A DNA stretch of 64,000 nucleotides from Parahaliea maris (GCF_008064665.1 NZ_VRZA01000005.1:186001-250000), one strand, 5' to 3'; positions 8,217-17,356 are shown, numbered from the stretch's first letter. Notes: a model not told the origin generated them from the sequence alone. Numbers and translations are program-made.

Positions 8217-9449
8217 TCAGGCCGCGGCCGCCTGCAGTGGCCGCGGTTCCGGCCGGCGGACCTGGGTGATCGCCACCGTGGCGATAAAGATCAGCGCCAC
8301 AAAAATCTGGAAGGCCAGGTCATAGTTACCGAAACGGGTGTAAAACTCTCCCGTCAGCCAGATACCCAGGCCACCGCCGAAGCAGTCCAGCACCGTGATC
8401 GTGCCGAGGATCTTGCCCGCCGACTTGAGCCCGAAACAGTTCACCGCGGACAACTGCAGCGTGGTGTACACGCCGCCCCAGCCCAGGCCGAATGCCGCCA
8501 CGGCAAGCCAGATCAGGCTGCCGTGCATGAACGCCAGCCAACTGGCCCCCGCCAGCATGACCAGTACATTGCCGAGGAACACCCGCTTGAAGTCCAGGTA
8601 ATCCGATAGCAGGCCGAACACGAATTTGCCGATGACTGCGCAGGCGAAAAACGCGCTGATGGCGTTGGTGGCCGTCTGGGCGTCGTAGGACAGGTCCCGC
8701 ATGTACAGGAACAGGTGCGCCTGCACCGCCAGCACCGTGTAGAACGTGGTCATGGCCGTGATGGCCAGCGCCCAGAATGTGGGCGTTTTGAGCGCTTCGA
8801 GATAACCCATGTCGGCGCCGGCCGTCATGCGCTTCGCCGAGCCGCCACCCGCAATTTCGCGAACAGGCTCCATTCCCAGCTGACCCGGCAGGTCACGCAC
8901 GATGAAGAACACCAGGGCAAACATACAGGCCGGGAAAACGATGGCCCACTGCATGGCCTCACGCCAGCCCACCCACTGCGCCATCAATGTCCCGTACTGG
9001 GGAAAGACCATGCCCCCCAGGCTGGTACCCACCAGGGCAATACCAATGGCCACGCCCCGCTTGCCTTCAAACCAGCTTGAAACGAGGATAACCGCAGGGT
9101 TTAGTCCACAGAGCACCAGCACCAGGCCCAGCGCAGCATGTACCAGGTACAGGACCGTCAGGGAGTCCATCTGGCTGTAGGCGAGGTAGGCACCGCCGAG
9201 GATCAACCAGCCAGCCAGCATGCAGCGCCGTACCCCCAGCCGGTCGAGAAAGATGCCGCCGAAAGGCGCCAGGATGGCGCTGGTGGAGAACGTCACCATG
9301 TCGCGAAACTTGAGTTCGCCCCGGCTCCAGCCAAACTCGTCGAGCAGTGCCTCGTCATACACGGACAGGCCGGTAATGCTCATGCCATTGCTCACCAGCA
9401 GCACGATACAGGCGATGCCGGATATGACCCATGGGTAGTATCTGTTCAT
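8217..9449 (-). CDS. MFS transporter (monocarboxylate/OFA-like)
   Basis: A 410-residue major facilitator with twelve predicted hydrophobic segments. The loop after helix 2 contains GGIFLDRLGVRR, the MFS signature for cytoplasmic loop 2-3, and WFEGKRGVAIGIA is typical of the oxalate/formate and monocarboxylate carriers. The ATG at 9449 follows AGAGAG. The gene is divergent from a GntR/HutC regulator (9661) with an operator-like palindrome between them, so repression by that regulator is likely. The cargo is probably an organic anion. Confidence 0.88.
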   Translation of the reverse strand: MNRYYPWVISGIACIVLLVSNGMSITGLSVYDEALLDEFGWSRGELKFRDMVTFSTSAILAPFGGIFLDRLGVRRCMLAGWLILGGAYLAYSQMDSLTVLYLVHAALGLVLVLCGLNPAVILVSSWFEGKRGVAIGIALVGTSLGGMVFPQYGTLMAQWVGWREAMQWAIVFPACMFALVFFIVRDLPGQLGMEPVREIAGGGSAKRMTAGADMGYLEALKTPTFWALAITAMTTFYTVLAVQAHLFLYMRDLSYDAQTATNAISAFFACAVIGKFVFGLLSDYLDFKRVFLGNVLVMLAGASWLAFMHGSLIWLAVAAFGLGWGGVYTTLQLSAVNCFGLKSAGKILGTITVLDCFGGGLGIWLTGEFYTRFGNYDLAFQIFVALIFIATVAITQVRRPEPRPLQAAAA

Positions 9450-9518
9450 GGTTTGATCTCTCTGTTGCTGGGCAACGGTGTCGGGCAAGGACGCCCTGAC
9501 GAGGGCATCATTATGAAA

Positions 9519-9534
9519 TAATGTAATATCATTA
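9519..9534. promoter_or_regulatory. Operator-like palindrome between MFS and gntR genes
   Basis: TAATGTAATATCATTA is an inverted repeat with TAATG/CATTA arms, between the divergent transporter (start 9449) and regulator (start 9661). ATATCATTA recurs in the sites at 768 and 56482. HutC-family regulators commonly bind short AT-rich palindromes in their own divergent promoter, so this is the best candidate for the binding site of the 9661 product. Confidence 0.5.
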
Positions 9535-9660
9535 CGTCTATATAACAACTAGTTGACGAAAAACGGCAGGTACAAAAGTGTTGGAAAACAGTACTCCTTG
9601 CCAAATGATCTATTTGCTATAACATTATGGCCTTACAACTATTAACGAGAAAAGACCGCA

Positions 9661-10434
9661 ATGAGTTCCATCGACAAGCTGATCAGCCCTCGCCAGCGGA
9701 AGGCACTGGACCCGGACAGCCATGCCCCGCTCTACTACCAACTGTACACCCTGCTGAGAAACCTGATTCTCAACGGCACCCTACCCACCGGCACCCTGAT
9801 GCCGACAGAGCAGCAACTCTCGGAAGCCTTTGGTGTGTCCCGTATCACCGCCAAGCGCGCGATGGACGAACTGGCTGGCGAAAAGCTCGTCGAACGCCGG
9901 CGCGGCAAAGGTTCCCACGTCATTTTCAAGTATACCCCCGGACCGGTGAAAGCTCCCCTGGTCGGCATGCTGCAGGAAATCGAGAGCATGGCGCGACAGA
10001 CCGAGGTCCGGATTCTGGAAGTCAGTGAACTGCAGCCACCGGCAGAAATCCGCAAGGAGCTGGAACTGGCCGACGATGCTACGGCGGTGAGAATGGTCCG
10101 CGTTCGCTCCCGCGACGGGATACCTTTCGGCTATTACGAAAGCTGGACTGCGGGCCTCAAGAAAAAACCCACGGTCAAAAAACTGGAATCCACTCCGCGT
10201 CTGGAAATCTTCCGTGAGCAGGGCCTGATCATTACCCACGTCAAGCAGACCCTGAGTGCGATCTCCGCACCGGATGACATTGCGGAGGCTTTCGGTATCA
10301 AACCCGGCACGCCGCTGTTGAGCATGGTGCGCCGCTCCTACGACTCCGACGAAAAGCTGCGCGACTACCTGCACGTGCGCTACGACCCGGAACACTTTCA
10401 GTACCAGATGGACCTGACCATCGACGACGCCTGA
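9661..10434 (+). CDS. GntR-family transcriptional regulator, HutC subfamily (UTRA domain)
   Basis: A 257-residue regulator. Residues about 22-92 form a winged helix-turn-helix (PTEQQLSEAFGVSRITAKRA, then GEKLVERRRGKGSHV). Residues about 105-250 form a UTRA effector domain, which in HutC relatives binds a small metabolite and releases DNA. The ATG follows a purine-rich stretch. It is divergent from the MFS gene and just upstream of the convergent LeuCD operon. The shared palindromes at 768, 9519 and 56482 make it a candidate local repressor; the effector is unknown. Confidence 0.9.
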   Translation: MSSIDKLISPRQRKALDPDSHAPLYYQLYTLLRNLILNGTLPTGTLMPTEQQLSEAFGVSRITAKRAMDELAGEKLVERRRGKGSHVIFKYTPGPVKAPLVGMLQEIESMARQTEVRILEVSELQPPAEIRKELELADDATAVRMVRVRSRDGIPFGYYESWTAGLKKKPTVKKLESTPRLEIFREQGLIITHVKQTLSAISAPDDIAEAFGIKPGTPLLSMVRRSYDSDEKLRDYLHVRYDPEHFQYQMDLTIDDA

Positions 10435-10450
10435 TCACTGCACCACACGA

Positions 10451-10479
10451 AACCAGGCGCCGCGTGGCGCCTGGTTTTC
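10451..10479. terminator. Bidirectional rho-independent terminator
   Basis: 11-bp perfect stem AACCAGGCGCC/GGCGCCTGGTT (10451-10461 and 10466-10476) with a GCGT loop, flanked by A on the left and T on the right. It separates the convergent gntR gene and the six-gene minus-strand operon. Confidence 0.85.
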
Positions 10480-10494
10480 AGAGGACCCGGGACG

Positions 10495-11523
10495 CTAGCA
10501 GTCCACCACCCGGATACCGCAGTCAGCGCCTGAAAACAGGCTCTGCAGGGCATCCGGCGCACTTAGCAAGCCCTGGTAGACCACCTCCGTAGGCTTCAGG
10601 TCGCCCGCCTTGTACCAGTCGATCAGTTCCTTCTCCGCGGCGGGGAACTGTTCGTGGTAGTCCCAGACGAAGAAGCCTTCCATCCGCGCCCGCTTGTAAA
10701 TCAGGTTGTAGTAGTAGCGGGGCCCGGGTAAAGGCGGCTCGTGGTACTCCGTGGAAATCATCCCGCAAATAACCGCCCTGCCCCGCAGGGCAATGTTTTT
10801 CATGGCGGCGTCGAGGGTATCCCCCCCCACATTATCGAAATACACATCGATGCCAGAGGGGCAGTACTCCTGGAACTTCTGGTCGAGGTCATCAGCCTTG
10901 TAATCGATAGCCTCATCGACACCGACCACCTGCTTCAGCCAGGCGCATTTCTCGGCGCCACCGGCTATGCCGACAACGCGGCAACCCTTCAGCCTGGCGA
11001 TCTGGCACACAATCGAACCCACACCGCCGGCGGCCGCCGAAACCACGACCGTGTCGCCGGCTTGCGGCCGGCCGATGTCGAGAAAGCCGAAGTAGGCGGA
11101 AAAGCCGGACGACCCCAGTATGCCGAGATGGAGATGCAGGGGCTGCTGGGGGTCTGACACGCGCTGCAGTGTCTTCACCAGCATACCGCTGACATCACCG
11201 CTCTGGATCGAGTAGTCCTGCCACCCGGTAGAACAGGCGACCACGTCTCCCTCCCGGAAATCGGGGTGCCGACTGGCCATCACCCGCCCGACACCGCGAC
11301 CTCGCATGACCTCACCGAGGTCCACGGGGGCATGAAAGCGGCTCGCGGTGCCCATCAGGTAAGCCCGCTGGGCCGGGGAAAAACCGAGGGCAGCAGTCTT
11401 TACCAGGAACTCACCCGCTGCAGGCTCCGGCAACGGCGCCTCCCGAACCTCAAAGAGATCCAGGCTGACCGGCTCTCCCTGCTGAATATTGCGTTTCAGG
11501 CACAGCTGCCGGTTAACGCTCAT
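10495..11523 (-). CDS. NADP-dependent MDR oxidoreductase, paralogue of 7084-8100
   Basis: A 342-residue zinc-free medium-chain reductase. It shares with the 7084 gene the order FLVKTAALGFSPAQR (position of LSLDPYMR), SAAAGGVGSIVCQIARLKG, GIAGGAEKCAWL and GIDVYFDNVGGD. The C-terminus ends DCGIRVVDC instead of the usual GKMVVKV. The start ATG follows AGAGGAG. It is the last gene of the 16416-10495 operon. The family reduces activated C=C bonds; here it probably acts on an intermediate of the LeuCD/lyase pathway, which is inference. Confidence 0.87.
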   Translation of the reverse strand: MSVNRQLCLKRNIQQGEPVSLDLFEVREAPLPEPAAGEFLVKTAALGFSPAQRAYLMGTASRFHAPVDLGEVMRGRGVGRVMASRHPDFREGDVVACSTGWQDYSIQSGDVSGMLVKTLQRVSDPQQPLHLHLGILGSSGFSAYFGFLDIGRPQAGDTVVVSAAAGGVGSIVCQIARLKGCRVVGIAGGAEKCAWLKQVVGVDEAIDYKADDLDQKFQEYCPSGIDVYFDNVGGDTLDAAMKNIALRGRAVICGMISTEYHEPPLPGPRYYYNLIYKRARMEGFFVWDYHEQFPAAEKELIDWYKAGDLKPTEVVYQGLLSAPDALQSLFSGADCGIRVVDC

Positions 11524-11592
11524 ACATAACTCCTCTGTCTCCCCTTGAGCGGGGCGTGCCGGGCCGCTGACGAAGACCGCCCTGCCGGTGTC

Positions 11593-12216
11593 CTAAAGCG
11601 ACTTCAGGTAATCGATGATCTCGGCCTCAGATACGACATCGGCGTACTTGGCATTCATATCGAACAGGTTGGCCTCGTGGGGTCCGTCGTGGCGGTCACC
11701 ACAGGCATCGGCGACCACGATGGGGATAAAGCCGTGGGAACAGGCGTCCACACAACTGGCGCGAACGCAGCCACTGGTGGTCAGCCCGGTCAGGATGACG
11801 CTATCGATACCCGCCGCGGTCAGGGTAGAGGCCAGCGATGTACCGAAGAACGCACTGGGGTACTGTTTGCTGACCACCAGCTCGCCAGCTGCGGGCTCCA
11901 GCCCGCTCGCCCAGGCACCCATCGGCGAACCCTCGACCAGGTGACGCAGCGGCAATGCCTTCTCGAAAAAGCGGCCGCCGTTGATGCCACTGGGGTGGTA
12001 CTCCACCTTGGTGTAGACCACCAGGATGCCTTGCTCACGGGCCTCCTCGACGATGCGCAGCGCCGATGCCAGTGCCTCCTCGACATCGGCGTAGAGGTCG
12101 CAATCGCGGTCGAAATAGGCCTCGACAAAGTCGATCAGGACCAGGGCCGGGCGTTTACCAAAGCCGATCCGGTTGCCGTAGACCCCGGCGTAGTTGTCTG
12201 CTGCACTGTCACTCAT
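11593..12216 (-). CDS. Isochorismatase-family amidohydrolase (N-carbamoylsarcosine amidase-like)
   Basis: A 207-residue cysteine hydrolase with the full triad: D29 (VLIDFVEAY), K117 (SKQYPSAFF) and C150 (TTSGCVRAS). Relatives hydrolyse amide or carbamoyl bonds (N-carbamoylsarcosine amidase, maleamate amidohydrolase, ureidoacrylate amidohydrolase). PSAFF after the lysine and TSGC are of the carbamoylsarcosine-amidase type. It lies between the PEP-mutase-type lyase and the reductase in the six-gene operon. A second isochorismatase-type gene at 56620 is also in an operon with a PEP-mutase-type lyase, so release of ammonia from an amide before C-C cleavage is possible. Confidence 0.88.
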   Translation of the reverse strand: MSDSAADNYAGVYGNRIGFGKRPALVLIDFVEAYFDRDCDLYADVEEALASALRIVEEAREQGILVVYTKVEYHPSGINGGRFFEKALPLRHLVEGSPMGAWASGLEPAAGELVVSKQYPSAFFGTSLASTLTAAGIDSVILTGLTTSGCVRASCVDACSHGFIPIVVADACGDRHDGPHEANLFDMNAKYADVVSEAEIIDYLKSL

Positions 12217-12304
12217 GTGCGTTATCCTCGGTTGATTCGCTTGTCGCAGCCAGTCTCGCCTGACGGGAGACATGCCTGCAGGTCATTTTCAGGGAGAGCG
12301 CGCG

Positions 12305-13171
12305 TCAGTCCCGCGCCCACTTCTTCTCGAAGTCCCAGACTTCCTCAAAGCCGATCAGGGAACAGAACTCCTTGAAATCAAAGAGGGGCACACCCTCTGG
12401 CTCCGGTGTGCCACCCTGCCCCAGTGCTTCGCGCAGTGCTTTTTCCACGGCCCAGGCCGAAGCGAGGCTGGTGAGCGCCGGAAAGATCGCCATGTTGTAG
12501 CCCAGGGTTTGCATTTCCTCGACGCTGCGCATGGGTGTCAGTCCGCCGTTGGACATATTCGCCATCATCGGCCCGTCCACCTCGGCACAGGCAGTGCGCA
12601 TTTCCTCATCCGAGTGCAGGGCTTCGACAAACAGTACATCCGCACCCGCGGCACGGTAGGCATTGGCACGGTCGATGGCGGCGCTGAGCCCCTCCGACTG
12701 CAAGGCATCGGTACGGGCGATAATCTGCAGGTTCGGGTCCACCCGCGCCTCCACCGCGACCCGGATCTTCTCCACCATCTCCTCGCAGGAGACCACCCGT
12801 TTGTAGGGCGTATGGCCGCACTTCTTGGGGAACTCCTGGTCTTCCAGCTGAATGCCCGACACGCCGGCTTCCTCGTAGCCCTTCACCGTGTGGTGGACGT
12901 TGAGCAGTCCACCGTAACCGGTATCGGCATCGGCGATAACCGCCGCCTTGCTGGTCCGCACCAGCGTCGCGACGCGATCCACCATCTGCGTATAGCTGAC
13001 AATGCCAGCGTCCGGGAGGCCGTAGGCCGACGCAGTCAGCCAGTACCCCGAGGCGTACACCACCTCGAAACCCACACGGTCCGCCACCACGGCGGTAATC
13101 ATGTCCTGGATACCGGGGGCAAAAATAAAGTCGCCCGCGGCCAGTTTGTCTTTCACTATCGGGTTAGCCAT
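12305..13171 (-). CDS. Isocitrate lyase/PEP mutase-family carbon-carbon lyase
   Basis: A 288-residue TIM-barrel lyase of the methylisocitrate-lyase/dimethylmalate-lyase/oxaloacetate-decarboxylase group. The Mg2+-binding motif DADTGYG (81-87), E110 and the active-site loop KKCGH (116-120) with the catalytic-type cysteine are present. The cysteine loop is expected for true lyases rather than phosphonomutases. It follows an iron alcohol dehydrogenase and LeuC/LeuD-type hydratase genes. That order resembles the dimethylmaleate hydratase plus 2,3-dimethylmalate lyase pair known from anaerobic nicotinate breakdown, so cleavage of a substituted malate to pyruvate and an acid is a reasonable guess. 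Confidence 0.87.
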   Translation of the reverse strand: MANPIVKDKLAAGDFIFAPGIQDMITAVVADRVGFEVVYASGYWLTASAYGLPDAGIVSYTQMVDRVATLVRTSKAAVIADADTGYGGLLNVHHTVKGYEEAGVSGIQLEDQEFPKKCGHTPYKRVVSCEEMVEKIRVAVEARVDPNLQIIARTDALQSEGLSAAIDRANAYRAAGADVLFVEALHSDEEMRTACAEVDGPMMANMSNGGLTPMRSVEEMQTLGYNMAIFPALTSLASAWAVEKALREALGQGGTPEPEGVPLFDFKEFCSLIGFEEVWDFEKKWARD

Positions 13172-13220
13172 CTTCGATCTTCAACTCCAGAAATCGGCGT
13201 GAGAATGCCTCTGTTGGAGG

Positions 13221-14372
13221 CTAGTAAGCGCTCCGGTAGATGGCCAGGGCATCGGCCTCCGCAACCGGGCGCGGGTTGTTGACCAGCAAGCGCTGCTGGA
13301 GCATGGCGTCGGCGGCGAGCATCGGCAGATCTGCCTCCCCGACACCGACGTCCCGCAGGCGCCGCGGCAGCGCCGTGGCACTGATAAAACCTTCCATGCG
13401 TACGATGAAGGCGGCGCAGTCAGCCTCGACATCACCGCTACCCACCCCACCGATACCGGGTAACAGTTCGGCATACAGGCTCGCCGCCTGCGGTGCATTG
13501 AAGCGCAGCACATGGGGCAGGACCAGGGAATTACTGAGGCCGTGGGAAACGTGGAAATGCCCACCCAGTGGATAGGCCAGGGCATGGACGGCAGCCACTG
13601 GCGCATTGGCAAAGGCCTGGCCCGCCATCATGGCCCCCAGTAACATGCCTGAACGCGCCTCGCGATTGCCGCCGTTACGCACCGCCTCCACCAGGTTAGC
13701 CGAGAGGAGCTGCAGCGCCTTGACTGCCAACATATCGGAGTACACGTTTTTACGTTGCACGCTGGTAAACGCCTCGATGGCGTGCACCATGGCATCGATA
13801 CCAGTCGCCGCGGTCACTGCCGGCGGCAGGCCAAGGGTCAACTCCACATCGAGCAGCGCCAGGTCGGGCAACAGCTTCGAGGAAACCACACCCGCCTTGG
13901 TATGTTCGCCGGTCGTAATGATGGAGATCGGCGTCACCTCGGAACCGGTCCCCGCCGTGGTGGGCACCAGGATCAACGGCAGGCGCTCTCCCGCGATTTG
14001 CTCGATGCCAAAATAATCGGCGACGCTGCCATCGGCGGCCGCCAGTACGGCGATCAGTTTGGCCACGTCGAGGCTACTGCCACCGCCAAAGCCGATAACA
14101 CCGTCAATCGCGTGCTCCCGCGCCTTGTCGGCACAGGACGAGACAACGGCTTCCGGGGGATCTGGCTGCACGTCGGAGTAGACGAGGACAGGCAGGCCCG
14201 CCCGGTCCAGCCCGGCGATCACAGCGTCGACCAGGCCGGTGGCGAGCAGCGCGGCATCGGTGACCAGCATCGGGCGCTGCATGCCCAGTTCCCTGCAGAA
14301 ACGGGCCAGGTCCGCAGCCGCACCGGGCCGGCAGACGACCTTCGCCGTAGAAGCAAAGTCAAAGTCGTGCAT
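13221..14372 (-). CDS. Iron-containing alcohol dehydrogenase (group III)
   Basis: A 383-residue group III alcohol dehydrogenase, which oxidises alcohols or reduces aldehydes or maleylacetate with NAD(P)(H). The nucleotide motif GFGGGSSLD (94-102) is followed by metal ligands D193 and H197 (GIDAMVHA), H263 (AAVHALAYP) and H277 (HVSHGLSNS). All four ligands are conserved, so it should be active. It starts 11 bp after the leuD-like stop and precedes the lyase gene by 49 bp. Maleylacetate reductases share the fold but are usually slightly shorter; a general alcohol dehydrogenase is the safer call. Confidence 0.9.
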   Translation of the reverse strand: MHDFDFASTAKVVCRPGAAADLARFCRELGMQRPMLVTDAALLATGLVDAVIAGLDRAGLPVLVYSDVQPDPPEAVVSSCADKAREHAIDGVIGFGGGSSLDVAKLIAVLAAADGSVADYFGIEQIAGERLPLILVPTTAGTGSEVTPISIITTGEHTKAGVVSSKLLPDLALLDVELTLGLPPAVTAATGIDAMVHAIEAFTSVQRKNVYSDMLAVKALQLLSANLVEAVRNGGNREARSGMLLGAMMAGQAFANAPVAAVHALAYPLGGHFHVSHGLSNSLVLPHVLRFNAPQAASLYAELLPGIGGVGSGDVEADCAAFIVRMEGFISATALPRRLRDVGVGEADLPMLAADAMLQQRLLVNNPRPVAEADALAIYRSAY

Positions 14373-14383
14373 TGAACAAGCTC

Positions 14384-15013
14384 CTACGGATTCGTCGCAA
14401 AGAGCCAGGGTCTGCGCTCGCGAAAATCGCGTTCGAACGCCTCGATCCTGTCCAGCCGGTTTAGCGTGAGACCGATCTGATCGAGCCCCTCCAGTAACAT
14501 CTGCCGGCTGGAGGGCGCGATATCAAAGGCGTGTGCGGTACCCTGGGGGTCAATGACAGACTGCTGCTGCAGATCGATGGTCAGCCGTTGGCTCTGTGGG
14601 TCCGCAGCGACCTGTGTCGCGAGGGACTGCACGACCGTTTCCGGCAGAACGATGGGCAGAATGCCGTTGCGTTCACAGTTACCCTGGAAAATCACCCCGA
14701 AGCTGGGGGCGATAATGGCGCGAATACCGTATTCGGCCAGCGCCCACACAGCGTGTTCCCGCGATGAACCACAACCGAAGTTGCGGCCGGACAGGAGAAT
14801 AGTGGCACCCTTGTAGCCCGGCTGGTTAAGCACAAAACCGGGGTTGGGCGTGCGCCCGCCGGCCTCGGTGTAGCGCCAACCGGCAAACAGCCCCTCGCCC
14901 AGCCCCTTCTTCGACACCAGTTTCATTTCCCGCGAGGGAATGATGGCATCGGTATCGATGTTCACCCGCAGCAGCGGCGCAGCCACGCCCGAGTGGATAA
15001 GGAATTTTTCCAT
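14384..15013 (-). CDS. leuD: LeuD-type hydratase small subunit
   Basis: A 209-residue swivelling-domain subunit of the isopropylmalate isomerase family. Substrate-binding landmarks are VNIDTDAIIPSR (18-29) and the strictly conserved GRNFGCGSSREHAVWAL. The ATG at 15013 overlaps the stop of the large-subunit gene (TGATG), so the two are translationally coupled. With an alcohol dehydrogenase and a PEP-mutase-type lyase behind it, a catabolic role (hydration of a substituted maleate, citraconate or dimethylmaleate) is more likely than leucine synthesis; this is inferred from context. Confidence 0.9.
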   Translation of the reverse strand: MEKFLIHSGVAAPLLRVNIDTDAIIPSREMKLVSKKGLGEGLFAGWRYTEAGGRTPNPGFVLNQPGYKGATILLSGRNFGCGSSREHAVWALAEYGIRAIIAPSFGVIFQGNCERNGILPIVLPETVVQSLATQVAADPQSQRLTIDLQQQSVIDPQGTAHAFDIAPSSRQMLLEGLDQIGLTLNRLDRIEAFERDFRERRPWLFATNP

Positions 15014-16416
15014 CACAGATAGTCCCGGGGGTCGGCCAGGTGACCGGCCACGGCGGAGGCCGCTACTGTCGCCGGACTGGCCAGGTGTGAACGGGCCTCG
15101 GGGCCCTGGCGGCCTTCGAAGTTACGATTGGTGCTGGTGGCGATTCGCTGGCGAAAGCCAAAGCTCTCACCACCGGCAAAGAAGCACATCGAACATCCCG
15201 GCTCACGCCACTCGAATCCAGCCTCGGTGAACACCTTGTCCAGGCCTTCGGCTTCCGCCTCGCGTTTTACCCGTTGGGAGCCCGGCACACAGATCGCGCG
15301 CACACCCGGCGCGACCTTCCGCCCGCGGAGCACGTCGGCTGCGCGGCGCAGGTCGCTGATTCGGCTGTTGGTACACGAACCAATAAAGGCGGCATCTATC
15401 GCCAGCGTGCGCAAGTCCTGCCCGGGCGCAATACCCATGTAGTCATAGGCACGCTGCTGGGATGCACGATCGGTTTCGCTCAGGCCCGGATCGATCTCGG
15501 GAACTGCCCCGGTGATTGCGCAGGCTTGCTGGGGGCTGGTGCCCCAACTGACGCAGGGAGCCAGCTCACCACAGTCGACCTCTATCTCGCGGTCGAAGTG
15601 TGCGCCGGGGTCGGAATGCAGGGTACGCCAGAAAGCCTCGGCCCGCCCCCAGTCTGCACCGGCCGGGGCGTACTCACGCCCCCTCAGGTAATCGATCACT
15701 TTCTGGTCCGGCGCGATGACCGCGGTAAACGCTGAAAACTCCACCGCCATGTTACAGAGGGTAAGCCGCGCCTCGACATCCAGGCCTTCCACCACCTCGC
15801 CGGCGAATTCGATGGCGTAGCCAGAACCGCCGGCCGTGGTGTAGCGCGCGATGAGGTGAAGGATGAGATCCTTGGCGGTGACCGTCGGCGACAGTTCTCC
15901 GCGAAAAGTCACGCGCATGGTCCGCGGCTTTTTGACGACTAGCGTGCTGGTGGCCATGGCATGTTCGGCCTGGCTGGAGCCGATACCCCAGGCCAGCGCG
16001 CCCAATGCGCCCTGGGAACAGGTGTGGCTGTCAGGACAGACCAGCGTACAGCCGGGCTGGACAATACCCAGTTCCGGCGAAATAACGTGCACGATACCCT
16101 GGTCGGCGTCGTTGACATCGAACAGGCGAATTCCGGCCTGCCGCGAGGCCTGACGGGTGGACTGAATGAATGCGGTGCCTGCGGGCACCATGGTTTCGTC
16201 GCCGCGACCCGGCAAGGTGTCAACGATGTGATCCATGCTGCAAAATACCCGCTCCGGGGCCCGCACCTTACGCCCCTCACTGGACAGGCTCTCCAGCGCC
16301 ACCGACCCCGTCCGTTCGTGCAGGAAAACGCGGTCGATGTAGATGAGCGAGTCGCCGTCGTCCAACTGCTCGACTTCGTGTTCCAACCAAAGCTTCTCAA
16401 ACAGTGTTGTAGCCAT
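15013..16416 (-). CDS. leuC: LeuC-type hydratase large subunit (4Fe-4S aconitase family)
   Basis: A 467-residue large subunit with the three cluster cysteines C348 (GSCTNSR), C408 and C411 (GCSMC), and the CPDSHTCSQGALGAL and NRNFEGRQG motifs. The length matches LeuC. Residues outside the cluster differ markedly from the second LeuC at 29039 (for example MDHIVDTLPGRGDE near residues 61-74, where the other has [10 protein letters not shown]), suggesting another substrate. It is the first gene of the six-gene minus-strand operon, behind the AT-rich palindrome at 16480. Maleate, citraconate or dimethylmaleate hydratase activity is possible. Confidence 0.9.
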   Translation of the reverse strand: MATTLFEKLWLEHEVEQLDDGDSLIYIDRVFLHERTGSVALESLSSEGRKVRAPERVFCSMDHIVDTLPGRGDETMVPAGTAFIQSTRQASRQAGIRLFDVNDADQGIVHVISPELGIVQPGCTLVCPDSHTCSQGALGALAWGIGSSQAEHAMATSTLVVKKPRTMRVTFRGELSPTVTAKDLILHLIARYTTAGGSGYAIEFAGEVVEGLDVEARLTLCNMAVEFSAFTAVIAPDQKVIDYLRGREYAPAGADWGRAEAFWRTLHSDPGAHFDREIEVDCGELAPCVSWGTSPQQACAITGAVPEIDPGLSETDRASQQRAYDYMGIAPGQDLRTLAIDAAFIGSCTNSRISDLRRAADVLRGRKVAPGVRAICVPGSQRVKREAEAEGLDKVFTEAGFEWREPGCSMCFFAGGESFGFRQRIATSTNRNFEGRQGPEARSHLASPATVAASAVAGHLADPRDYL

Positions 16417-16479
16417 CTCGCCTATGGTTGCCCCCCAATCGCAACGTGGTGCGTGTACACCGCGCTCTCCAGCCTATTT

Positions 16480-16495
16480 GATATAATTATATATC
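16480..16495 (-). promoter_or_regulatory. GATATAATTATATATC palindrome before the leuC-like operon
   Basis: A 16-bp near-palindrome 64 bp upstream of the leuC-like start. Its reverse complement differs by one base from the site at 34635-34650 before the hydantoinase operon, which also contains LeuC/LeuD genes. On the other side of this 268-bp intergenic region a TTGACA hexamer (16599-16604) may belong to a plus-strand promoter for the gene at 16685. Common regulation of the two LeuCD operons is inferred. Confidence 0.45.
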
Positions 16496-16684
16496 TTTAA
16501 TATTTTGGTGTTCAATGACTGAATATGCAAACACCGATATTGCGTGACACTGTGCAGAGCACGGAGCCGACATCCTAGCGAAACGGGGCCAGCCCAACTT
16601 GACATTTGTTAATGTAGGCAAACATTTTCAGTCCTACGCTACGTCCAGTATCTAAATACCGCTACGTCCTGGAGGGGCGACAAC

Positions 16685-17356
16685 ATGGAACTTGCTGTAC
16701 TGCGTTGGTTGCACATACTCGCTATGGTGTATTGGCTCGGAGGGGAATGGGGCGTTTTCCAGACCTCCTACAACATCGTTAACCGCAAACTGTCGATGGA
16801 AGAGCGGCGTCGCCATCTAGAGACCGCCTACCGCATCGACATCCTTGCTCGCACCGGCATCATCATGCTGCTACCGTTGGGGCTCCACATGGGCCACTTC
16901 TGGGGAGTACAGCCTTTCGGCGGCGCTTTCCTGGTGGCGGTGTGGGTTGCCCTCGGCAGCTGGCTGGCCCTGTGCTGGTCGGCGTTCTATTTCCGCGAAA
17001 CCGATCTCGGCATCCGCCTGACCAAGTACGACGAATACATCCGCTACCTGCTGATTCCGGTACTGATGGTGGTGAGCGTCAGTTCACTGCTTGGCTATGG
17101 CCCCTTCGCCGGAGGCTCCGGCCAGCTCTGGTTCTCCGCCAAGATCTTCGTGTTCTCACTGTTGCTGGTGATCGGCCTCTGGCTGCGCTTCGTCATGCGT
17201 GAGTGGACCATGATTTTCCGCGCCCTGGCCGAGCGGGAGGACGCCGCCCTGGAAGCGCGGCTGGAACAACAGATCAAACTGTCCCGCTACCTGGCCTATC
17301 TGTACTGGATCGGTATTGCGACAGTCGCGTTCTTCGGCGCCACCAAACCTTTCTAG
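16685..17356 (+). CDS. Integral membrane protein of unknown function (CopD/DUF2269-like)
   Basis: A 223-residue protein with five or six hydrophobic segments. The first begins LRWLHILAMVYWLGGEWGVF and contains a histidine (H10), followed by a charged loop and further helices. His residues within the first helices (H10, H67 and H70) recall haem-binding membrane proteins of the CopD/DUF2269 type, but this is only a resemblance. The start follows GGAGGGG. It is divergent from the leuC-like operon and has its own terminator, so it is a single-gene unit. The function is not recognised. Confidence 0.75.
   Translation: MELAVLRWLHILAMVYWLGGEWGVFQTSYNIVNRKLSMEERRRHLETAYRIDILARTGIIMLLPLGLHMGHFWGVQPFGGAFLVAVWVALGSWLALCWSAFYFRETDLGIRLTKYDEYIRYLLIPVLMVVSVSSLLGYGPFAGGSGQLWFSAKIFVFSLLLVIGLWLRFVMREWTMIFRALAEREDAALEARLEQQIKLSRYLAYLYWIGIATVAFFGATKPF

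Noticed and set aside
12272-13282. 336-codon open frame on the plus strand
   Set aside because: Antisense of the PEP-mutase-type lyase gene; His/Gly/Arg-rich translation without motifs.
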